NCBI RefSeq assembly: GCF_021556395.1
Contig: NZ_JAKGCS010000015.1
Location: forward strand, 62,001-126,000
From: Acuticoccus kalidii
Lineage (GTDB): Bacteria; Pseudomonadota; Alphaproteobacteria; Rhizobiales; Amorphaceae
DNA length: 64,000 nucleotides
Direction of reading: 5' to 3'
This document shows, in pieces, positions 33,915 to 40,693 of this stretch (its first letter is position 1; each line of letters opens with the position of its first letter). The translations under genes were made by a program, and so were the position numbers. The notes beneath the pieces were generated by a model. The model worked only from the letters and a program-made list of their open reading frames with translations. It was not told where the DNA came from and searched no databases.

Positions 33915-34883
33915 ATGAAGCTTCCCATCGCGCTCACCGCGTTGCTCGCGACGACCGCCGTCGCCGCGGCGCAGGACTACACGGTGCGCCTCGGCCATGC
34001 GCAATCGACGACCGACGTGTTCCATATCGGCGCCCAGACCTTCAAGGAGGAGCTGGAGGCGGCGACCGACGGCCAGGTCGAGGTGATCATCTATCCCTCG
34101 AGCCAGCTCGGGAATATCCGCGACATGATCGAGGGCCTGCGGATCGGCACGGTCCAGGTCGTTCTCGACGCGCCGAGCCGCCTTGCCACTTACACGCCGC
34201 TCGGCGACCTCTTCAAAGTGCCCTACCTCTTCGACGCGCGCGAGGACGGCGAGGCGATGTGGAACTCCCCCGGCGGCGCCGAGGTGATCGACACCATCGC
34301 CGGAGCCTCCGGCATCCGCGTGATCGGCGTCGCCTGGCGCGGAGCCCGGCACATCACGTCGAACCGCGAGATCAACACGCCCGAGGACCTGCAGGGCCTC
34401 AAGATCCGCGTCCCGCCGACCGATCTGCCGGTCGCGATGTTCGAGCATCTCGGCGCGAGCCCGACCCCGATGGACTTCAACGAGGTCTATCTCGCGCTCC
34501 AGCAGGGCATCATCGACGCGCAGGAAAACCCGCTCACGACCAACTGGACGAACAATTTCCAGGAGGTGACGGAGTATCTCGTCCTCACCGGGCACGTGAA
34601 GGATTTCGCCGGCTTCATGACCGGCGAGGACTGGTTCCAGAGCCTGCCCGAGGATATCCAGCAGGCGACGCTCGACGCCGCGCTCGCCGCCTCGAAGGTG
34701 ATCGGCGACTATGTGATCGCCGAAGAGGACAATTTCGTCGAGAAATTCCGCGAGGCCGGCCTCACCGTGATCGAGCCCGACCAGGAGGCCTTCAAGGCGA
34801 AGTTCGACGGCTTCATGGAAGAGTTCAACCCGGAGCTCGCCAAGCAGGTCGAGACGCTGAAATCCAGCGTCACTCAGGACTGA
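33915..34883 (+). CDS. TRAP transporter solute-binding protein (DctP)
   Basis: 322-residue periplasmic protein with a short Sec signal peptide (KLPIALTALLATTAVAAAQ). Family pattern: YPSSQLGNIRDMIEGLRIGT, GVAWRGARHITSNREINTPE, LKIRVPPTDLPVAMFEHLGA, TPMDFNEVYLALQQGIIDAQ and ENPLTTN. The Arg in KIRVPP and the Asn in QENPL are the usual ligand carboxylate contacts. A good GGAGGAG precedes the ATG. It closes the TRAP set of this operon; a perfect palindrome follows 20 bp after its stop, which could stabilise or terminate its transcript before ridA. Confidence 0.95.
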   Translation: MKLPIALTALLATTAVAAAQDYTVRLGHAQSTTDVFHIGAQTFKEELEAATDGQVEVIIYPSSQLGNIRDMIEGLRIGTVQVVLDAPSRLATYTPLGDLFKVPYLFDAREDGEAMWNSPGGAEVIDTIAGASGIRVIGVAWRGARHITSNREINTPEDLQGLKIRVPPTDLPVAMFEHLGASPTPMDFNEVYLALQQGIIDAQENPLTTNWTNNFQEVTEYLVLTGHVKDFAGFMTGEDWFQSLPEDIQQATLDAALAASKVIGDYVIAEEDNFVEKFREAGLTVIEPDQEAFKAKFDGFMEEFNPELAKQVETLKSSVTQD

Positions 34884-34902
34884 TCTTCGGCCGAACGGCC
34901 CC

Positions 34903-34928
34903 CGGATCGGGCGACGTCGCCCGATCCG
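34903..34928. terminator. Perfect 26-bp palindrome between dctP and ridA
   Basis: Two 13-nt arms (34903-34915 and 34916-34928) are exactly complementary, giving a very stable GC-rich hairpin 20 bp after the dctP stop. No T-run follows. It may be an attenuator or an RNA-stability element that raises dctP mRNA relative to downstream genes. Confidence 0.5.
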
Positions 34929-34996
34929 ACTTGCGCAGCCGCCACCCGTCACATACCGGGTGAGTGCACGTTTTCCTCGGCGCAAGGACCATTTTC

Positions 34997-35374
34997 ATGG
35001 CACGTCAGCTCATCTCGACCGGATCCGCGATGGAGAAGCAAGCCGGCTACTCCCGCGCCGTCGTATGCGGCGACTTCGCCCATGTCGCCGGCACCACGGG
35101 CTACGACTATGCGACGATGCACATGCCCGAAGACGTCGCCGAGCAGACGCGCAACTGCTTGAAGACCATCAAAGCCGCGCTCGAAGAAGGCGGCTACTCC
35201 ATGGCGATGGTCGTCCGCGCGACTTATTACGTCACCGACCGGGACGACATTCCGGTGATTTTCCCGATCCTCGGCGAGGCCTTCGGCGAAATTAGGCCTG
35301 CCGCGACGATGATCGTGTGCGAGCTCATCGATCCCGCGATGAAGATCGAGATCGAGGTGACGGCACAACGCTGA
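34997..35374 (+). CDS. RidA family (YjgF/UK114) protein
   Basis: 125-residue trimeric protein of the reactive-imine deaminase family, which hydrolyses enamine/imine intermediates. Landmarks: KQAGYSRAVVCGDFAHVAGT, EQTRNCLKTIKAALEEGGYS, VVRATYYVTDRDDI and RPAATMIVCELIDPAMKIEI. In the deaminating branch a conserved Arg (here in IRPAATM) and Glu (in KIEIEVTA) line the active site; both are present. The ATG at 34997 has AAGGA in front. It is the last gene of the GntR-associated TRAP locus, which suggests that this pathway passes through an enamine or imine. Confidence 0.9.
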   Translation: MARQLISTGSAMEKQAGYSRAVVCGDFAHVAGTTGYDYATMHMPEDVAEQTRNCLKTIKAALEEGGYSMAMVVRATYYVTDRDDIPVIFPILGEAFGEIRPAATMIVCELIDPAMKIEIEVTAQR

Positions 35375-35461
35375 ACGCCACATAGCCTCCCGATCTCGCC
35401 GCTGTGCGCGCGAGGGAGAGATGGCATAAAGGCGGCACGGGGCGCTGAACCCTCCGGCGGG

Positions 35462-35485
35462 GCCGCCCGCCCGAAGGCGAGCGGC
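35462..35485. terminator. Hairpin between convergent ridA and the decarboxylase-like gene
   Basis: GCCGCCCGCC, loop CGAA, GGCGAGCGGC: 9 of 10 pairs, 12 bp beyond the stop of the leftward operon. It has no T-run but sits where a bidirectional terminator is expected. Confidence 0.4.
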
Positions 35486-35496
35486 TTCGGCTTATC

Positions 35497-36474
35497 TCAG
35501 AGGGCGAGATAATCCGCGAACAGCGCCTCCGGCGTGAGGCGGCGTGAGGAGAGGCCCGCGCGGAACGCCTCCTCGCAGAAGATGTCGATCGCGGCGCGAT
35601 TTGCCTCGAAGCCCTGCGGGTGAAAGTCCTCGCCCATCAACGCGACCGTTTCGTCGAGTTCGGCCTCCATCCAGGGCGAGGCGTAGGGAAATCCGCGCTG
35701 GGACGCCATGAAGGCGGCGTTGGCCGCGGTGAACGCCTCGGTGAGGCTCTTCGCCACCCAGGGGTTCGCGTCGAACACCGCCCGGCGGATCGCCACCAGG
35801 TGAAGCGGCGGATAGACGCCGCGGTCGCGATAATAGGCCTTGTCGATCGCCCGCATGTCCGGGAAGAGGCGCACGATCGGGCCGTTTTCCGGGTCGTAGG
35901 CGACCGGCCGCGGCGGGGAGAACATGCCGTCGATCTCGCCGTCGATCAGCATCTGCGCGAGGAACCGGCCTTCCGGGGCGCGCGTGACGCCGTCAGGGAG
36001 CGCGCCGGCATGCGAGGTCTCGCCGGGGCGCTCGATATCGCCGACCCACCATGTGAGCGAATCGAGCGGCACCCCCGCATATCGCAGAAATTCGCGATAC
36101 CAGACCGAGCCGCTCGCGAACCAGCTATAGAGACCGAACGGCCGGCCGATGAGATCGGCCGCCGTCTTCACCGGCCCGTCTTTGCGAACATAGATGTCCC
36201 GCCCGGCAAAGCCTCGCAGCGGGAAGATCGGCAGGGCGACGAAGCTCTCGTCACCCTGATCGACGCGCCGCAGATGGGCGCCGATCGAGGCTTCGCCGCC
36301 GGCGAGCGAGGGATCGGACAGGCCCGCCGCAATCAATTCGGCGCGGCGCGGCCAGGACCCGCCGGCCCCGAGGCGCAGCGTCAGATCGATACCGTCGGGG
36401 ACGACTTCGCCCGTAGCGAGCGGCATCACGCGGCCATAGTCCGCGCAGGCGAGGGTGAGCGCGACGTTGCTCAT
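35497..36474 (-). CDS. 4,5-dihydroxyphthalate decarboxylase-like protein
   Basis: 325-residue protein of the family that includes 4,5-dihydroxyphthalate decarboxylase and resembles the type II periplasmic-binding-protein fold: LTLACADYGRVMPLATGEVV, PDGIDLTLRLG, SFVALPIFPLRGFAGRDIYV, DLIGRPFGLYSWFASGSVWY, WWVGDIERPGE, and later VRLFPDMRAIDKAYYRDRGV and YPPLHLVAIRRAVFDANPWV. It lacks a signal peptide, unlike true binding proteins, so a cytoplasmic enzyme or ligand-binding protein is likely. The ATG is at 36474, 22 bp after the M20 gene. It is the last gene of the M81-M20 operon. The true substrate is unknown; phthalate is unlikely given the neighbours. Confidence 0.8.
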   Translation of the reverse strand: MSNVALTLACADYGRVMPLATGEVVPDGIDLTLRLGAGGSWPRRAELIAAGLSDPSLAGGEASIGAHLRRVDQGDESFVALPIFPLRGFAGRDIYVRKDGPVKTAADLIGRPFGLYSWFASGSVWYREFLRYAGVPLDSLTWWVGDIERPGETSHAGALPDGVTRAPEGRFLAQMLIDGEIDGMFSPPRPVAYDPENGPIVRLFPDMRAIDKAYYRDRGVYPPLHLVAIRRAVFDANPWVAKSLTEAFTAANAAFMASQRGFPYASPWMEAELDETVALMGEDFHPQGFEANRAAIDIFCEEAFRAGLSSRRLTPEALFADYLAL

Positions 36475-36496
36475 CGTGACGTCTCCCTGAGGCCGT

Positions 36497-37912
36497 TCAT
36501 GCCGAAACCTTGCGCGACGCGGCGAAGGCGGCCGCCTCGGCGAGGATCCGTGCGTGCGCCCGCGCGCCATGGCGGAAGCAGGCGAGCTCGAATTTCTCGT
36601 CCGGCCCGTGCGGGCGATCGTCGTCGAGCCCGAAGGAGAAGAGGAGCACGTCGAGGCCGAGAACGGTTCCGATCGTCTCCACCACCGGCAGCGAGCCACC
36701 GCATCCGCCGAGGACGGCGGGCCGGCCATATTCGGCCGACAGCGCGGCTTCGGCCGCCCCCATCCAAGGCGTGTCCGTCGGAATCTCGATCGCCGCGGAG
36801 GCCGCGAAGGTCTGCATCGAGAACTGGACGTCCGGAGGAAGGCGGTCGGCAAAAAAGGCCTCGATGCTCGCCCGCACTGCCTCCGGATCCTGGCCGGGCA
36901 CCAGGCGGAAGGAGAGCTTGGCGTGCGCCTCGTTGGGGATCACCGTCTTGCTCCCCTCGGCGATATAGCCGCCCCAGATGCCGTTGATGTCGAAGGTCGG
37001 GCGCGACCAGAGGCGCTCGAGCGGGGTGCGGCCCGCCTCGCCCGCCGGCTCGGAGAGGCCGACGGAGGCGAGCAGCGCCGTCTCGTCGAGCGCGAGCGCC
37101 TCCCATTGAGCGAGCATATCGGCGGGCGGATCGACGATATCGTCATAGAAGCCGGCGAGCTGGACGCGGCCATCCTCATCGGCGAGTTCGGCGAGAACGC
37201 CGGTAAGGAGGTTCAAGGCGTTCGGCACGACGCCGCCGAAGAGGCCGGAATGAAGGTCGCTCGTCGCGGTCTTCACCGCCACCTCGACATTGACCCGGCC
37301 GCGGAGGCGGGTCGTGATCAACGGGGTGTCGATGTCCCACATATTGCCGTCGCTGATGACGGCGACGTCGGCCTTCACCTCGTCCTTCACCGCATGGAGG
37401 CAGGCCTCGAAGTTCGCGCTGCCGACCTCTTCCTCGCCTTCGAGCACCACGAAAATGCCCACCGGCAGCGTGCCGTGCGTCTCGATCCACGCCTCGAAGG
37501 CGGCGAGCCAGATCATCACCTGGCCTTTGTCGTCCGTCGCTCCGCGCGCGACGATGCGCCGGCCTTTGTCACCGTCGGCGAAGATCGGCTCGAACGGCTC
37601 GCTGGTCCAACCGTCTCCGACGGCGGCGGGCTGAACGTCATAGTGGCCGTAATAAAGGAGCGTCGGCGCGTCGGGGTCCGGCGCGGGATAGGACGCGATG
37701 ACGGCCGGCCGCCCGTCGGTCGGATGGACGCGGGCGGTGAAGCCGAGCGCGGTCAGGCGATCGCGGAACCAGGTGGCGGCTTTGGTGCAATCGTCCGCAT
37801 GGTCGGACTGCGCGCTCACGCTCGGGATCCGCAGCCACTCAAAGAGGCGTTCGAGCGAAGCCTCCTCCGTCCGCTCGAGATAGTCGAGAACGCTCTCGAT
37901 GGTGGGTGCCAT
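36497..37912 (-). CDS. M20 family dipeptidase / amidohydrolase
   Basis: 471-residue zinc hydrolase of the M20 (carnosinase-like CNDP) family acting on dipeptides or related amides in the cytoplasm. Metal-binding motifs: LLYYGHYDVQP with the first His and Asp, RGATDDKGQVMIWL with the bridging Asp, and VVLEGEEEVGSANF with the catalytic Glu and next ligand; the C-terminal His ligand is in DDDRPHGPDEKFEL. The lid domain contains TATSDLHSGLFGG and RLVPGQDPE. The ATG at 37912 has GGAG six bases upstream; an ATG four codons before it is an alternative. The operon is M81 - M20 - decarboxylase-like, with gaps of 37 and 22 bp. Confidence 0.93.
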   Translation of the reverse strand: MAPTIESVLDYLERTEEASLERLFEWLRIPSVSAQSDHADDCTKAATWFRDRLTALGFTARVHPTDGRPAVIASYPAPDPDAPTLLYYGHYDVQPAAVGDGWTSEPFEPIFADGDKGRRIVARGATDDKGQVMIWLAAFEAWIETHGTLPVGIFVVLEGEEEVGSANFEACLHAVKDEVKADVAVISDGNMWDIDTPLITTRLRGRVNVEVAVKTATSDLHSGLFGGVVPNALNLLTGVLAELADEDGRVQLAGFYDDIVDPPADMLAQWEALALDETALLASVGLSEPAGEAGRTPLERLWSRPTFDINGIWGGYIAEGSKTVIPNEAHAKLSFRLVPGQDPEAVRASIEAFFADRLPPDVQFSMQTFAASAAIEIPTDTPWMGAAEAALSAEYGRPAVLGGCGGSLPVVETIGTVLGLDVLLFSFGLDDDRPHGPDEKFELACFRHGARAHARILAEAAAFAASRKVSA

Positions 37913-37949
37913 GATGGGCTCCATTCTTGTCTCGATGAAAAGTCGGCGC

Positions 37950-39401
37950 TCAGGCGGGATCGGCGACCTTCGGCCAGAACGGCCGGTCGACATTCTCGTA
38001 GGGCAGCATGGTCGTATCGGGGTTCGAGGCGCCGGGGGTCGCGGCGTAGAGGATCGCTTTCGCGATCGAGGCGAAACCGGCGTAAAAATGCTGGGTCGAC
38101 TTCACCACCACGATCTTGCGGCGCGCGGGGTCGAGGCCGAGCTGGGTCATCATGTCGGGATTGGCCGTCTGAAAACGCTTGGTGTTGAGGACGATATCGA
38201 TCCCCTCGCCCGACACCCAGACCGCGTCCCCCATCGGCGCGCGGAAGCCGTTGAAGTTCTGGCTCGCCCCTTCGACGATCCGCTCGACCTTGACGACGAG
38301 ATCGACCGGATCACCGGAAATCACGCCGCATTTGCCGCCAAGCCGCAGCGGGATCGTCGCCCCCTCCCCGGCCTCGATGCAAAAGCGCACCGCACCCGGA
38401 TCCCAGATGTTCGAGACGGCCGCGTCGCGGATGCCGCGCTCCAGCATCCGCGCCAGGATGAAGGTGGAATCGTTGGGCGCCCCGCAGCCGGCATTGTCGG
38501 CGGTGTCGGCGATCACCACCGGCCCCTCGGAGGCGGCGAGCGCCTCGTCGAGCGCCTCGTCGAGGGGCAGACAGGCGAGGCTCACCGCCGCGCGGATCGC
38601 CCACAGGTCGGCCGCGACGCGATCGGCGGCGGCCTTCGCCAAGGCAGGATCGGCGTCGGCGACGACGAGCGCCTTCGCGGTGAGATCGGCGACGTCGCCG
38701 TGCGGGAAGCCGTGGGCGAGGGAGACCGAGAGGAGGCCGGGCTCGCTCTCCATCGCGATCATCCGGTCGACGAAGCCGCGCATCTCGGGCGTCGTCGTCG
38801 GCATGTAGGTGTTGATGCGCGTGTCCGTCAGCGCCATCACCGGGGCGACCTCGCCTTGGACGGCGCGATAACAGATCGTGAACGCCTCCTCGGCGCGCTC
38901 GGCGACATCGGTGTGCGGATACTCCTTGAACGGGACGAGGAAGGTCGCCGCCTCCACCATCGTCTCGGTCAGATGAACATGAAGGTCGAGCTCGGCGCCG
39001 ACGACAATGTCGGGCCCGACGATCGCGCGGATCCGGGTGAGGAGATCGCCTTCGGTGTCGGGATAGCCTTGCGCGATCATCGCGCCGTGGAGGGAAAGCA
39101 GCACCGCGTCGACCGGCAGGGCCGCCTTCAGATCGTCGAGGATTTCGTCGCGCAACGCTTCGTAGGTTTCGCGCAAGGTGGGCCCTGCGGGCTCGGCGAA
39201 GGCGGAGACGCTCTCGGCGATCTCGATGCCGTGCGCCTCGGCCCGGCGCCGCCAGACCCGCAGCGGCTCGGACAGGATGTGCTTGCCGTTCGCCGCCCCG
39301 TCGCCATGGCACAGCATCGTATCGGCGAAGGTGGTGAGACTGGTGGGCAGCGGCGAGAACGAATTCGTCTCTGTGCCGAGGCAGGCGATGAAGTAACGCA
39401 T
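37950..39401 (-). CDS. M81 family metallopeptidase (MlrC/microcystinase-like)
   Basis: 483-residue metal-dependent hydrolase. N-terminal MRYFIACLGTETNSFSPLPT is the usual start of the family; LLSLHGAMIAQGYPDTEGDL and VVGAELDLHVHLTETMVEAA hold the first metal-binding residues (the HGAM and D-L-H-x-H motifs); VIADTADNAGCGAPNDSTFI is the conserved DN-x-G-x-G-A-P-x-D-ST motif, and the C-terminal VVVKSTQHFYAGFASIAK is characteristic. MlrC in microcystin degraders hydrolyses linear peptides, but most homologues act on unknown amides. It is the first gene of the leftward operon under the double operator at 39487-39536. Confidence 0.92.
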   Translation of the reverse strand: MRYFIACLGTETNSFSPLPTSLTTFADTMLCHGDGAANGKHILSEPLRVWRRRAEAHGIEIAESVSAFAEPAGPTLRETYEALRDEILDDLKAALPVDAVLLSLHGAMIAQGYPDTEGDLLTRIRAIVGPDIVVGAELDLHVHLTETMVEAATFLVPFKEYPHTDVAERAEEAFTICYRAVQGEVAPVMALTDTRINTYMPTTTPEMRGFVDRMIAMESEPGLLSVSLAHGFPHGDVADLTAKALVVADADPALAKAAADRVAADLWAIRAAVSLACLPLDEALDEALAASEGPVVIADTADNAGCGAPNDSTFILARMLERGIRDAAVSNIWDPGAVRFCIEAGEGATIPLRLGGKCGVISGDPVDLVVKVERIVEGASQNFNGFRAPMGDAVWVSGEGIDIVLNTKRFQTANPDMMTQLGLDPARRKIVVVKSTQHFYAGFASIAKAILYAATPGASNPDTTMLPYENVDRPFWPKVADPA

Positions 39402-39486
39402 TGTTTTCTCAATCTCCTCGAAGCGGGGCCGCAATTCGGTCCAATTTTCTGTTGCGCGCGACCCAACCTATTCGTATCGTCGTCAA

Positions 39487-39536
39487 TGTACAAACGTTTG
39501 CGCATCACCATACGATCATGCGCAAACGTTTGTACA
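39487..39536. promoter_or_regulatory. Double LacI/PurR-type operator in a 19-bp perfect inverted repeat
   Basis: Two arms, TGTACAAACGTTTGCGCAT (39487-39505) and its exact reverse complement (39518-39536), are separated by 12 bp. Each arm contains the palindrome CAAACGTTTG (39491-39500 and 39523-39532), whose CG centre and sequence match the PurR-type LacI-family operator. The centres lie 32 bp apart, close to three helical turns, which favours cooperative binding. The site lies between the divergent M81 operon and the TRAP operon that also encodes a LacI-family regulator (42612-43688). Confidence 0.85.
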
Positions 39537-39636
39537 AACGCAACTGTCATCAACTACGCCCGGTGTTCCACCGCCGGGCGGGCGCGGAGGCAAGTCCCGG
39601 CATCTCGCCGGGCCGTCAGCAGAAGGATGCAGCACG

Positions 39637-40620
39637 ATGCGCAAGAGCCTAGTCACGGCAATCGCCGCACTCGCCATAATGGGCCTCACCGCCCAGGCCG
39701 AGGCCCAGACCTACACGGCCAAAGTCGTCAAGGTCGGCGGTGACGAAGAAACCCCGGAGAACCTCGCCCTTCTCCGCTTCAAGCAAATCGTCGAGCAGCG
39801 CACCAAAGGTGACGTCGCGCTCGAGGTGTTCATCGGCACGCAGCTCGGCGACGAGGTGGCGATCGCCGAGGGGATGCGTCTCGGCTCGGTCCAGGGCGGC
39901 CTCCTCACCTCCCAGGCGATGAGCCAGTGGGTGCCGCAGGGCGACGTCTGGAGTCTTCCCTTCATCTTCGAGACCTCGCAGGACGCGCTGAAAGCCGTCA
40001 CCGGCGAGCCGGGCGAGATGGTCAAACAATATTACGAGGACCAGGGCTATCACGTCGTCGGCCTCTGGACCGCCGGTGCCCGCAATCCGGTCGGCCATTA
40101 CGAGATCAAGACGGTCGAAGACGCCAAAGGCAAGAAGGTCCGCGTCAAGCAGAGCCAGCTTGCGATCGATATCTGGAACGCCGTCGGCGCCAATCCGACC
40201 CCGCTGCCCTGGCCCGATGTCGCCAATGCGATCGAGACCAAGACCATCGACATTTACACGACGCTCGGCTCGGCCTGGCTCGGCATGAAGCTTTACGAGA
40301 GCGCGCCGGTGTTCTCGCAGATCGACCACACCTGGGTGGTCTATGTGCTCTCCTTCTCCAAGTCGTGGTGGGACAAGCTGCCCCCCGAATATCAGGAGAT
40401 CATGGAAGAGGCCGCTTATGAGATGGCGATCTTCCAACATCACTACCTCAATTACTTCAACATTCGCGGCCCCGAAATCGCCGCGCAGCTCGGCGGCACG
40501 GTCGTCAAGGTCGAAGACAAGAGCCCCTGGATCGAAGCGATGTCGAGCATCTGGAATGACTGGGCGGCCGAGGTCGACGGCGGCCAGGCGCTGATCGACG
40601 CCATCCAAGCGCAGAACTGA
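39637..40620 (+). CDS. TRAP transporter solute-binding protein (DctP), atypical ligand site
   Basis: 327-residue periplasmic binding protein. Signal peptide KSLVTAIAALAIMGLTAQAEAQ is clear. Family features: VFIGTQLGDEVAIAEGMRLG, SLPFIFETSQDALKAV, GLWTAGARNPVGHYEIKTVE, KVRVKQSQLAIDIWNAVGA and TPLPWPDVANAIETKTIDIY. The usual QENPL segment found in the other three binding proteins of this window is replaced by TTLGSAWLGMKLY, and the ligand Arg sits in RVKQSQ instead of RVPxx. This suggests a different ligand class, in line with the amide/peptide hydrolases across the operator. A stable stem-loop follows the stop, before the permease gene. Confidence 0.93.
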   Translation: MRKSLVTAIAALAIMGLTAQAEAQTYTAKVVKVGGDEETPENLALLRFKQIVEQRTKGDVALEVFIGTQLGDEVAIAEGMRLGSVQGGLLTSQAMSQWVPQGDVWSLPFIFETSQDALKAVTGEPGEMVKQYYEDQGYHVVGLWTAGARNPVGHYEIKTVEDAKGKKVRVKQSQLAIDIWNAVGANPTPLPWPDVANAIETKTIDIYTTLGSAWLGMKLYESAPVFSQIDHTWVVYVLSFSKSWWDKLPPEYQEIMEEAAYEMAIFQHHYLNYFNIRGPEIAAQLGGTVVKVEDKSPWIEAMSSIWNDWAAEVDGGQALIDAIQAQN

Positions 40621-40630
40621 CACCGGCACA

Positions 40631-40662
40631 CCGCGTATCGCCGGTGCGCCGGGGATACGCGG
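40631..40662. terminator. Stem-loop between dctP and the fused permease gene
   Basis: The outer stem CCGCGTATC / GATACGCGG (9 bp) encloses CCGG-TGCG-CCGG, 10 bp after the dctP stop. There is no T-run. As at the other TRAP locus (34903-34928), it may set a higher level of binding-protein mRNA. Confidence 0.5.
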
Positions 40663-40693
40663 ATCGTCGACCTCTCACGAAAACGGGACCGTC

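Noticed and set aside
35497..36474. Calling the gene an ABC-transporter periplasmic binding protein
   Set aside because: It has no signal peptide and starts directly with the core strand LTLACADYG; the dihydroxyphthalate-decarboxylase family fits better.
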